Source of the DNA: Annona cherimola
Lineage: Eukaryota; Streptophyta; Magnoliopsida; Magnoliales; Annonaceae
DNA: 64,000 bases
Reading direction: 5' to 3'
Assembly (NCBI GenBank): GCA_030490835.1
Contig: CM059972.1
Coordinates: 35,443,452-35,507,451 of the forward strand
In this document: positions 47,301 through 57,603 of the stretch, piece after piece
How positions within the stretch are numbered: the first letter of the stretch is position 1
How the letters are laid out: each line of letters starts with the position of its first letter
The notes under the pieces: model-generated
Databases searched by the model: none
Told to the model about the DNA's origin: nothing
What the model saw: the letters and a program-made list of their open reading frames with translations, nothing else
Made by a program: the position numbers and the translations under genes

Positions 47301-47664
47301 AAGTAGTGTGTGATTGGAGTGGAACTCATCACCTACTTGTGCTGAGATTTGTTGAAGCCTCCTAGAGCTGGAATCTAGAAGAGAGCAGTGGCTCTAATTG
47401 TATTTGAGGAATACAATAGTGGAACTCAAGTCACAAGGAGTGTGAGCTTGGAAGAGTGGAGTAGGGAGGTTGCCCGAACCACTATAAAAATCTTGTGTGC
47501 TTGATTTATATTTCTGCTCTCTACATTATATTGCTTTCCATTTCATTTCATCAATCAAGGGGATTAAACTTTCAAGGGGTTAAGTTTTTAATTTACCAAA
47601 GAATTTTATAAGAACCCAATTCACCCCTCCCCTCTTGGGTTTTGCCATTAACTCGGGACCAACA
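44308..47664 (+). mobile_element. E2 3' LTR (interrupted by S3)
   Basis: It is nearly identical to the 5' LTR once S3 is removed (about 1707 bp). Visible differences are single bases such as TGTTGG/TGTTGA at the start, catg/cata in the early block, and cccaga/cacaga at about 46382. TATA box TATAAAAGG at 47022-47030. It ends CCAACA at 47664, then the TSD gtagt. Confidence 0.9.
44461..46105 (-). mobile_element. S3: solo LTR of an unrelated (probably gypsy) family
   Basis: TGTAACGCCCC (44461) ... GGTCCTCACA (46105), 1645 bp, with a perfect TSD caagt (44456-44460, 46106-46110); the uninterrupted 5' LTR shows the empty site at about 37418. By analogy with LTRs that end in GGGCG-TTACA or GGGCGCCACA, the sense strand is probably minus (TGTGAGGACC to GGGGCGTTACA). 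On that strand a CT-rich leader (about 45780-45650) followed by AAGTAAGTAG (about 45570) looks like a transcription start and donor site. No ORF. It is the innermost and youngest layer. Confidence 0.85.
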
Positions 47665-48760
47665 GTAGTCACATGAAAGGTTTCTTTCCTATGGAGGGAT
47701 AATCACTTGGTAAGTTTCACCTAACAAAGGGTTAGAAACGTATATGCATATCATTTGTTTTAAAATCCTAAAATGGGGACATGAGGATATGTTTTGGACA
47801 TGATGATGTCCACAAGAATTAATGTTTATTCAATGATATTTTAGGACATAAGCATTTTCATAGAAAACAATGTTTACTCATTTTATTTCAGAACACTTTT
47901 TATATATGCATATGCGATATATTGAAAAAGTTTTATATGAAATTGTTTCAGGACATAAAATTGTCCTTATATAATAAGGTTTTTATGCAAAAGATTTAGG
48001 ACATAAGATTGTCCTCATGAATATAGGTATATATGAAAATAATTTAAGACAAACCTTTGTTCTCTGATAAATGGTTTATATGAATGGTTGTCATGTATGA
48101 TTTAAATGACAGGTTTTATGAAGGATTTAAATTCAAAGTTTTATGACAGGTTTTCATGAAAGGTTTCTTCCTGTTGATAGTTGATTCTTGATAAGAATCT
48201 TCTACCGAATAGAGAGAAATACATTTATATGAAAATGCAAAATGCTTGCTTACTGAGTTCATCACTCACATTTTATTTTCCCAAACCTCAGACAGGTATA
48301 AGGAAGCTCAAGAGATGGAGAACATGATGTATTTGAGAAAAGGTATGAGTTAGTATTCATGTGTGTGCTGAATGATTAGTTACGTGTATTAAATGATATG
48401 ATTGGAAATTTGGAGAGACGATAAAGTATATACAAGTGTAAGTGTTTAGCATTCAATTATGAATGAATTTTATATGGTTATGGTTTGGCCAGGTTGTGTA
48501 AACCAAGGATTGTAAGAAAACGAGATGAAGATTTTATGAATGATGTATATAATTGATGTCAACTGTCAAGGGATAAGTTTATGAATAAAAATGTAACAAA
48601 ATCATGTGGAATGTTAAAATGCCACGTGCAACAAAATTACAAGTGTATTGTTGCTTACAAGGCGAGTGAAGTGCGATACAAAGAAAATAGATGAGGATGA
48701 ATAATGAAACAAATCGAAATTTTTTTTTTGCACAAAATCTAATTAAGAACCCGCCGCATG

Positions 48761-48780
48761 ATCAGGGCAACAATCCTGAT
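48761..48780 (+). other. Terminal LTR hairpin, E7 copy
   Basis: ATCAGG (48761-48766), loop GCAACAAT, CCTGAT (48775-48780). About 63 bp of LTR remained after it before E9 inserted into the last 30 bp of the E7 LTR. Confidence 0.6.
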
Positions 48781-48818
48781 TCACATTTACCAATCAATAA
48801 GATTTTAAGGTAAGGAAG

Positions 48819-51800
48819 TGTGGAACCCCAAATTTTAGGACCATATATGAAACCCTAAGGTCATGAACCCTGGGTTATTGATTTTTTTAAATATATAATT
48901 TTGTAATATATGGAGTTGAAGGACCGAATAATTAATTTAATAAATAGTAAACATGAATAGTAATCATGTGGTTAAGATAAAGTGATAAGTTAATCACTTT
49001 CGATTAACTTAATCACGAAAAGACCAAATTACAATTTTACAAAAGTGAGATTAAATTATAAATTTAGAAAAGATGATTGATTGGTAATTTTGACAAGAGT
49101 GGAGGCACGAAGTGCACTTAGCGGAAATTTACAAAGGTTATATTTGGAATTTAAAAGAAAATGGAGGGTAATTTATGATCCTACTAAGATTAGTTATGAA
49201 AATGAATTTTTACAAATATTTTGGGAAGGAATTTCAAAATTCTGAATTATACAAATTGAAACTGTTTAAATTCACGGAACTTATGGAAAAATAAAAATAA
49301 ATGGAAAATTTTTGGCTAATTAGGGACTCTAATTAAGGGCTTATATTCATCCTCACTGTTTTGATTAGATCTAAATATGCATAACTCAGAATCACATAGA
49401 AATTTAATAGAGAGTACTAAATTATATGCTCTCTAATCTAGACGGATCAGATTATGAAAAATAGTTGACTAAATTGTCAAACTTGAATGTATTAAAAAGC
49501 GTGCCAAAGGTAATATATTCAACAGCAATGCACGTACGCGTTGATATTTTAATTTTTTTATATAATTATTTAGTTAATTAATATCTTGATGTATATAAGA
49601 TTGTTTGAGATGAAACTTTTGGAGCAAGCCTATTTTAATATACCCTACATAATGAATGGATTAAATTTTGCAAAATATGTCTACAAATTTTTAAAATGAA
49701 GTTTTATGCCAAAATATGATTTTAATTAAATTAAAATATGCACTTAGCTCCAATTGAGGTGAAATTTTATGGGTAATCCTATTTTAATATGCTCAATTTA
49801 ATGAAGGAATGAAATTTTGGAAAACATGTCTCCAAAATTTTAAAATGAGACTTTTTATCCAAATATGAATTAGTTAATAAAAATAAAATAGAAATTTTTT
49901 TCAAAATTCCGAAAGGTACATTTTGTTAGCAATTGTATATATATTATTAAGAAAAATTTTCATAATATATAAGTGTGTGTAGGTAGTTATGAATTAATTT
50001 ATTAATGCAAATTAAAAAAAAAAATTCCATGAAAGAGCAGCAAAATAAACGTCCCATGTTACGTGGACAGCAGCTGTAACAAAATGCATAAAAATGCAAC
50101 AGGTGTACCCATGCTAAACGGTGACCATGGTCTTTAACCATGGTGAACCGATTAAAGAAAAGTATAAAAGGAGAGATAAGATACAAGAGGGCAGCTGCTG
50201 GGCATTTTTTTTTTTAAAAAAAAAGCCAGATGTTGTACGTTGCTGGAAAACATGGAGATTACTTGGTGAATGTTTCAACGAGGCCAGGTGCTGTTTAATT
50301 CTTTGCTTTTATTTTTAATTGAATTACATATTTAATTCTGGAATGGATGTACCGTTCCAAACAGATTTTTATAATCATGTTTAAAATATGATTTATGAAT
50401 AATGAAAAGATGGGTAAGGATTAATGTTATTAAACCAATTCAGTGTTAAACTAATTTAGGGATATTTTCATGATTAATTTGATAAGTATAAGTTAATCTT
50501 GTTTTATTGCTTCAAATCTGGAGTTTATGTAATATTTGAAACAAAAATATGAATGAGATAGTAAAAGAACGATTTTTGCTATGGAAATTTTTGTACAAGA
50601 TCATTACATGATGGTTAAGGAATGACCAAATTTTTAGCCTAAAATACTAAGCTGATTGGACATTAAAAATCTGAGAAGATTAATTTAAACAGGGTAAAAC
50701 GGGTGACAGGATCAGCTGTTGTAAAGGATTTTTAATAATTTTTTTAGATGGAATTTTAATCTGAATTTTTGATATGATGTACAAGATATTATTATTATCA
50801 CACGAAAAATATTAAATATGATTTTTTGATGATATAAGTATGGTTTAAAAATAACGTGATTAGGGCTGTTCCTAATTTTACAACACTGTCCAGCACAGTG
50901 AAAATGTCAAAATAAATATATAATGTTAATATTTCTTGCTGAAATTGTTATGAGTATAATTCATGTAGTTATTGATGTATGACAGAAATTTCAGAGTTAA
51001 ATACCTTGATTTGATTATAAATCAAGATTTAGAGAAATCGTACACCTGATTTCAGCAAATGTGGACAGTTTGAGAAAAAATCAAAAATAAATATGAAAAC
51101 TAAGTGAAAGTGATCCGAATTAATATATATGTTAGACAAGAGTGTAATAAAGGATTATGGATAGCAAATTGATGCTATTATGTGTATATGGAGTTAATAG
51201 ATAAATAAGAAGATGGAATATAGTGAAAAGAGAAGGGCTATTTCGGAATTTAATAATAAGTTTCAGAAATTTTAAATGACAATTATGATTATGTTGATCA
51301 TGGTAGGTTATGAAATATATTATAGGAATTAAAAGAATTTTGTTAAGTCAAATTTATGCTTAAAACATGAATTATGGAACCTTATACATATATGTGTATA
51401 AGTGGCTAAAATGATTTATTTAGCCAAGATAATCATGATTAATTCAAAATACATGAATTATCTCATGATGTAATAAGACAAGAGCTATTTCATGGAATTT
51501 TTATAAAAAAAGAAATTGCCAAAATTTGAAACCCATGAACAGTGCCAAACATGCTGTGAACAATAACCCGCGTGAACAGTGAATGTGAACAGTAATTAGG
51601 AACATTGAACAGTAATCATGAATAGTAAATAGAGTGATTTGGGCAGAAATAAGATTGATATTTATAAGGATGTATGAATGGAATTTTTAAAGATTTTTGG
51701 GATAAAAATCCATATGTGAAAATAGAGACCAAATTAACCTCTGTAAGAGTTACGAAGAAAAATAAAGTGATTATGACATATGCATGGGTTAGAAACCCTA

Positions 51801-53689
51801 AGATGAATTCAAATTTAATAGTAGAAATGTGCAAGCATGGAATATTATGTCTATATGAGAAAAATGGTTCTTTTCATTTGCATAGGAAAGGAAATGGGTA
51901 CAAGTGAAAGATACAAGTTGACTACGCAGGTAAGCAAGCAAACCTTTTGAAAATACAATTTTATACGACCTTATTCTGCAATCTTAAATTGTCTTGGAAA
52001 TTGCTTCGTTAAAAGCAAATCCTTTTAATGTTGAAAAATATTGAAATGCAAATGTTGAAAAGGTTGTGTTGAAAGGAAAATGAGTTTTTTAAAAATGATA
52101 TTTGAAATAAATGTATTGAATAGTTTTATTTCAAGGTTTTGAAGTATTTTAAGGATATGTTTCAAAGGTTCTCTAAATATTGGATTATTTTGGAATTTCC
52201 AAAATCCATCGTTTCGAGCAGGATTTAAGGAAGGCCAACACGATAAATTAATTTGAAAAACGATTTGAGTAATGTTCAAAGGATTATACAAGTCTATCAC
52301 ATATAGAAATGAACAATAAGACAGGTAGACAAAAGTATATGATATTAGATGAAAGTTTCAAATATTTTTAAAGACGTTTTGTCATTCAAAAATTATTTAC
52401 AAAAACGGTTAGAAAATATTGTTATTTTAAATGTTTTCCTTGAATACTTCAAATTATTTATGAAATATAAATGTTTTAAGGTTGGCCATTCTTACAAAAC
52501 GTTTTGAGCATAGAACTCGTTAACATGGGTTAAGCCCAGTTTTTATGATTTGAAAGGAATACAAGCGGAGGTCTGTAGTATTTTATGAAAGCATATTAGC
52601 ATCAAGTTTTCAGAAAAAGGACACAGACTGTGGTTTGTGGTTTTTATAAAATCATGCTAGCATGTGAATGTGAAGGAAAAGTGTGCACAAGGGTTATGTA
52701 CTAGGTCTACTGTAGAGGATATGCATACCGGACGCGGTTGCAAATTGGGCCCCCTTTGCGTAGGCCGAGTCGCTTGAATAAGGCTAAATGCCGGCGGCGC
52801 CCTCCCTGCAATGGGAGATGGACACGGATAGCCGCCTGGCTCGTGGACTATCATCTAGAAGGGTTTCTCTCCTAAGGAAGGATGATCACTTGATAAGTGT
52901 CACCTACCAGATGGACAGAGACGTATTGCATGTTGCATATGCTTAAAAAGGGTTTTATGAAAAGTATTTTAGGACATGAGAATGTCCTATGAGAAAAGGA
53001 GCTTCGATGAAAAATATTTTAGAACATAAAATATGTCTATGGAAAAAGAATTTCTATGTCAAGTTTTACAAACATATGTTTGCCATGAATTGGGATTATA
53101 AAATGTTTGTGAAAGGTACTTATGAAAAGGTTTCCTCCAATTGCTAGTCGAACGCTTGTTAAGCATCTACTACTAAAAGGTGAGAAATGCATTTAAAATA
53201 AAAAATGCTTGCTTATTGAGTTTCGACTCATGTTTTATTTTCCCCAACCATAGACAGGTACCGCATAGGCCATGAAGGAAAGGAAAAGAGTATGAAGAAA
53301 ACTTTTCAACAAGTTGGTCTATATATGGTATGAATGATTATATGGAATCTTCAAAATATGTATGTATGAAATGTTTAGATTGAAAGAACTTGTGATGTAG
53401 ATAAGTAAGTTATTGTGATATGAACAATATATGTGAAATTGATATTAAGAATATGTTCATATATGATGACATGATGTTATGTGATGAGATACTACGTGTA
53501 TCATGTGTAAAATTGATGACAAGTGTTTGTTATGTGATGAAAGAAAATGAATGAAAGAAAAAAAAATTTGGACGAGATCCAAATAAAAAAATCCCGCCGT
53601 GTGATCAGGGCAACAATCCTGAGTCACGTTTACCAATCAATAAAGATCCCGGAGTAAGGCTTCTAGGCACCCCGGTTCGGGGCGCCACA
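48819..53689 (+). mobile_element. E9: solo giant LTR (family B) inside the end of E7
   Basis: TGTGGAACCCC (48819) ... GGGGCGCCACA (53689), 4871 bp, perfect TSD ggaag (48814-48818, 53690-53694). The E7 LTR resumes with TGACGTC... and ends 30 bp later. It carries the full family set: TATA-like TATAAAAGG near 50162, ACAGTAA repeats, donor-like GTAAGCAAGC (51930), GC island (52690-52855), GGACAT/ATGTCC inverted repeats (near 52972), acceptor-like CCATAG/ACAGGT (53253) and terminal hairpin (53604-53623, last pair mismatched). No genes. Confidence 0.88.
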
Positions 53690-53719
53690 GGAAGTGACGT
53701 CTCGGTTTGGGGTGCCACA

Positions 53720-54150
53720 TTGGCATATTTATATGTCAAAGCCTTATATGCCATATCCATGGATCATTTTCTATGGCTATTAGACATTTTCCCTCAAGTT
53801 CATTTAGGCAAACCAAATATACATTTCCATGTCTTTTGCCACTAAATACTATGTGTTCATCATCAAATACATTGCAAATAGAGGATTCTATATCCTTTAT
53901 CACACAATTGACTAATACTCATTAGGTTGTGTTTGAGTCCTTCAACAAATAGTACGTCCTCAATACATGCATTTGAAATTCTAAAAACATTTTCTTTACC
54001 TTTGATTTTACCTTTTTCATTATTTCTAAAGGCAACTGTTCTTTCATTGCACGGGTTGATATTATGGAACAGTCATTTTTCTCCTGTCATGTGTCTTGAG
54101 CAGCCACTATCCATAAACCATATGTTATTGGCCTTAACTCTAAGACAAAC
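53720..54150 (-). pseudogene. E3 pol, proximal part: protease and start of integrase
   Basis: Minus strand. WFMDSGCSRHMTGE (protease active site DSG intact, about 54102-54116) is followed by the conserved linker (VKSKVKK..., HNLMSISQLCDKG) and WIWHIRL.HINM, the start of the integrase zinc finger. E7 then interrupts. One His of the HHCC finger region is affected by a stop (ctttga for ctt gga). At least two frameshifts are visible against E2. Confidence 0.75.
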
Positions 54151-54164
54151 CTGCAAAAATCACG

Positions 54165-55978
54165 TCAAGTGGAGCTCATTATGGGTCCATTTGGGTTAGT
54201 TATCCATTAGAGTCTACGTTGATCTTCCTTTGAAGCCATAAATCCAATGCTTTTGGGCATCTAAACCAATTTTGCACCAAGGTTTTGTACTTTTCTCAAT
54301 TTGCATTGATAAACCTTGTATCCCAACTTGTTGGAAAAATTACAAGCTCCCGGGAGTTTAGGAGTGGGAATCCATTTGGTAATTGGTTCCCCAATTGGTC
54401 TTTTGGTCTAGACCACATGATTTTTCTTAGGTTTATCATGAATGAGTTTAGCTTTGTTCCTTGGAGCATTAGATTTCTTCTGCTCAAATGTGGTATACTC
54501 AAGTCCTTTCTTACAACTTTGGGTAGTCATTTTCAAAAACATTTTCACACTTTCTCCTGGATTAGAAAACTTGGCAAGTGATTCATTTAATGATTCATTT
54601 TCATTTTTGAGTTTTTCTAACTCATTTATCAAGGTATTCCTTTCATTTTTCAATTGATCAATCTTTTCAGCAAGTTTACTGTTCACAATTATTACTGCAT
54701 CGCATTGTCTTTTCTTTATTGTAAACTTGTTTCCTAATTTCTTTATTTCCTCATATAATGAATCATAGGCTTGTTGAAGTTCTTCTAATTCAGCACATTT
54801 GATGCATTCATTTGCAGAAGAGAAAATTGAAAAAGATTTCTGTTTGGAGGTTACCTCTTGACTACTTGTGCAGTTTGAAGTAGCTTGATCCTCCAAGATT
54901 TTCGTTGCTGCAAGACATATATTGGAATTTTCCAAGCAACAAATTCTTGCGCAATTCGCTTCACATTCTTCACTAGAAGAGATGCATGTCGTTGATTCCT
55001 CTTTATTTACGTACATGTCTCTTCCTTTAATTCTTTGAAATTTTCTGTTGTCCCCTCGATCCTTTCTTTGCTCCTTTGCTTTAGTTTCCTTAGGCGTTGG
55101 GCATTGGGCTTGCATATGCCCTGAGCCGCCACACCGGTAACATTTTGTTGTTTCTTTCTTTTTCTCTTTAGAATTTTTTTCTTTAAAGTTTCTAAAATTT
55201 CTTCCTTTTCTTACAAATTTTCTGAACCATTTTGTAAGTAAGGTGATTTCATCGTCGTTTTGTGACGATGAGGTAGTATCATCCGAATCTTGTGTAACTT
55301 TCAAAGCGATGACTCTTTTGCCTTTGTGGGGATCTTCATTTCTTTTCTTGATTAGCTCATGTGACATTAATGAGCTAATAAGATCTTCTAACTTTAATGT
55401 GTTTAGATCCTTGGCTTCTTCTATTGCAGTGATCTTTAGAGTTCATGATTCGGGTAGCGTCCTTAAAATCTTCATTACCTACTCGGATTCAGAAATTTCC
55501 TTTCCTAGCCCTTTCAAGGCATTAGTAATCTTGAAAAATCTAGCAAACATTTCAAAATATTTTCTGTTTCTAACATTTTAAAGCTTTCCAATTCTCCAAT
55601 CAAAATATTTCTCCTTGTCCCTTGGACTTGAGAAGTTCCTTCATAGATAGATGTTAATGTATCCCATATCTCTTTGGTAGTCAAACAAGAGGATACTCTA
55701 TCATATTCAGAAGCAGTAATAGCACAAAATAATGAATTCATAGCCTTGGCGTTGCTCTTGACAATTTTTACTTCCTCATCGGTCCATTTGGAAGCTCTTT
55801 CATCAGTAGGCAGGGTCACACCGTCTTGAATTGTAATCCAAGAGTCCATATCTGTAGCCATGATGAGTTATTTCATACGTAGCTTCCAATAGCCAAAATT
55901 ATTCCCATCAAACAATGGTGGCCTAATAAAATATTGGCCTTCCGCAAATGCGGGAAAGGAAGTAGATTGGGATGCCAT
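54165..55978 (-). pseudogene. E3 gag (Sirevirus type), decayed
   Basis: It starts at ATG 55978 (MASQSTSF), collinear with E2 gag. It has a stop at MK* (about 55870), a frameshift near 55520, another break near 55430, and an open stretch 55367-54408. First knuckle CYRCGGSGHMQAQC is intact (about 55140-55095). The coiled coil is retained (about 54790-54570). In the second knuckle (about 54345-54300) the second Cys is Ser and the His is Tyr, so zinc binding there is lost. It shares about three of four residues with E2 by eye, a related but not identical subfamily. Confidence 0.85.
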
Positions 55979-56012
55979 ATCAAAAGATCTCTTTGGTAAA
56001 ACTCAAAGACCT

Positions 56013-56024
56013 GCTCTGATACCA
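56013..56024 (-). promoter_or_regulatory. E3 primer-binding site, initiator-Met tRNA
   Basis: Minus strand TGGTATCAGAGC two bases after the LTR end CCAACA. It sets the 5' LTR at 56027-57603. Confidence 0.9.
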
Positions 56025-56026
56025 CT

Positions 56027-57603
56027 TGTTGGTCCCGAGTTAATAGAAATTACCTAAGAGGAGAGAGGTGAATTGGGTATTTAAAAATTTTAAACTTAAA
56101 TTAGAAACTTTACCCCGATTTAATTTAATCCCCTTTAATGAGACAAATGGAAAGCAATAAGACAATGAAAGCAGAAATGAAAAATAATAGACAAGATTTA
56201 TAGTGGTTTGGGCAACCTTCCCTACTCCACTCTTCCAAGCTCACACCCCTTGTGACTTGGGTTCCACTATGTATTCCGCGAATACAATTAGAGCCTCCGC
56301 TCTCTTCTAGATTCCAGCTCTAGAGGGCATATACAACCAGAGCCTCCGCTCTCTTCTAGATTCTAGCTCTAGGGGGCATATACAACACACAGCACAAGTG
56401 GGTGATGAGTCCTAACTCCAGTCACAACGCTACTTTGTTATCACTTAGTTTGAAACACCAAAATCAAACCAAGCAAAAAAAATCAAATAGCAAATTGAAA
56501 TGAAAGAAATCTACACTTTACAGATTTGTGTAGGCAAGTTTCAGCTCGAGGAAGAATTCGTAGAAGTGATGCATCGATTGGTGTTGTAGAAAACATCAAG
56601 TTTGAAGCTTGTTCTTCCTTCAAAAGTGTATAGATCACTCAAATGTAGAAGAAAGTGGTATATAAATCTTAATAGCTCTTCTTTCCTTTTTTTTTGCTCT
56701 ATCTTGTTAGTTTCCACGTTCACTTGAGTGTCTATATATAATGGGAGGAGATATTTGAACGTTATATAGTTGGTTGGCGCGTAATAAATGCGCCAACGTT
56801 AAAAAATTCGAACGTTGCGACACAAGTCGCAGGTGGAGTCGACTTCGGGTGCGACTTCGCCTAAGTCGCATATGGAGTCGACTTCGGTTGCGAATTGACC
56901 TTCTTAGCTTGCCAAGTGAACTTAAACTCCTTTGAAATAATTTTACTTGCTTGAACCGCTTTATCTTAATTGTTCTAACAATATTTTCATTACTTGAAAC
57001 TCAGTATATTCATTCTTGCTTTACGCTTCATGTCTTGAATCTTGAATCCTTGAGTCTTGGAGTGCACGAAAGAAGTCTAAATGTGTGATCTTGATCCTCC
57101 ATGATGAGTACATGCAACTTTGCTTGCTTTGGATTTGATTTGATCTTCATTTAGCCTAATTCGAATGCTTGAGTCGACTTAATCTTCAACTTCACTCAAG
57201 TCTGGCATCAAGTCGACTTGGTCTGCGACTTAGCTCTTCATGTTCTGCACTGTCAGTCTAAAGTCGAAGCTAGAGTCGACTTGGTCTGCGACTTCACCCA
57301 AGTCGCATGTGGAGTCGACTTCGTTTGTGACTTCGGCAGCTCTTGGTCCCCAATTCAACGCTGGACAAAAAATGATGCTTGAAGTCGCTGCTGGAGTCGA
57401 CTTGGGTATCGACTTGGCCTAAGTCGATGCCTGAGTTGACTTGGGGATCGACTTGACCTGTCATACTTCATATTTTTCATTTTCATATCCTTAAACATTG
57501 CACAAAATATATTAGTAGTTAAAACTTGCTCAAATTGTGTTGTTAATTATCAAAACATATATTTTGGATACTTTATTTTTTATTTCAATAGTTATTTCTA
57601 ACA
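56027..57603 (-). mobile_element. E3 5' LTR (1577 bp)
   Basis: Plus-strand view TGTTGGTCCCGAG (56027) to ATTTCTAACA (57603). It contains a local tandem duplication of about 50-60 bp (56291-56380, 'gagcctccgctctcttctagatt' twice), absent from the 3' LTR. Minus-strand TATATATAG at 56732-56740. The promoter palindrome (ggcgcg...aatgcgcc between AACGTT words, 56758-56815) and AGTCGACT clusters are present. Confidence 0.88.

Larger units (their letters stand above)
37275..47664 (+). mobile_element. E2: nearly intact Sirevirus-type copia element (contains S3)
   Basis: TSD gtagt (37270-37274, 47665-47669). The empty site is seen in E1, where the E7-homologous sequence reads 'agcggtgtagtcacat' (inverse, about 12080). 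5' LTR 37275-38979, primer site 38982-38993, gag 39028-40899, pol 40922-43980, non-coding 3' region with two polypurine tracts, 3' LTR 44308-47664. Without S3 the element is about 8.74 kb. Only a handful of lesions are visible: one stop in gag, two stops and one frameshift in pol. The LTRs differ by few bases, so it is one of the younger insertions. Confidence 0.92.
32753..53719 (+). mobile_element. E7: solo giant LTR (family A), split by E2 and E9
   Basis: It starts TGTGAAACCCCACC (32753) and ends GGGGTGCCACA (53719), with flanks ttgac (32748-32752) and ttggc (53720-53724), 4 of 5 identical. LTR segments are 32753-37274, 47665-48818 and 53690-53719 (about 5.70 kb without E2, E9 and duplicated target bases). 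It is collinear with the E1 LTR in inverse orientation. There is no primer site or second LTR, so it is a solo LTR from unequal recombination. It interrupts E3 integrase in the zinc-finger region. Confidence 0.87.
8113..57603 (-). mobile_element. E3: Sirevirus-type Ty1/copia element, minus strand, split by E1 and E7
   Basis: The two ends are LTRs of one copia family (56027-57603 is the 5' LTR, 8113-10017 the 3' LTR), flanked by identical 5-bp repeats ttctt (8108-8112 and 57604-57608). Reading leftwards from the 5' LTR: primer site, gag, protease and start of integrase, E7 insertion, rest of integrase, RT, part of RNase H, a GTCGAC cluster, a pyrimidine-rich leader, a third ORF split by E1, polypurine tracts, 3' LTR. 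After removing E1 and E7 the element is about 10.8 kb, in the usual range for Sireviruses with an extra ORF. All genes are broken. In the 3' LTR the terminal TG (plus-strand view) is now CA (8113-8114), so that end is mutated. Confidence 0.85.

Noticed and set aside
8113..57603. Reading 8113-10400 and 53720-57603 as two unrelated copia fragments
   Set aside because: Identical TSD ttctt on both outer sides, collinear homologous LTRs in the same orientation, and gag-pol-third ORF order that closes when E1 and E7 are removed all support one element.
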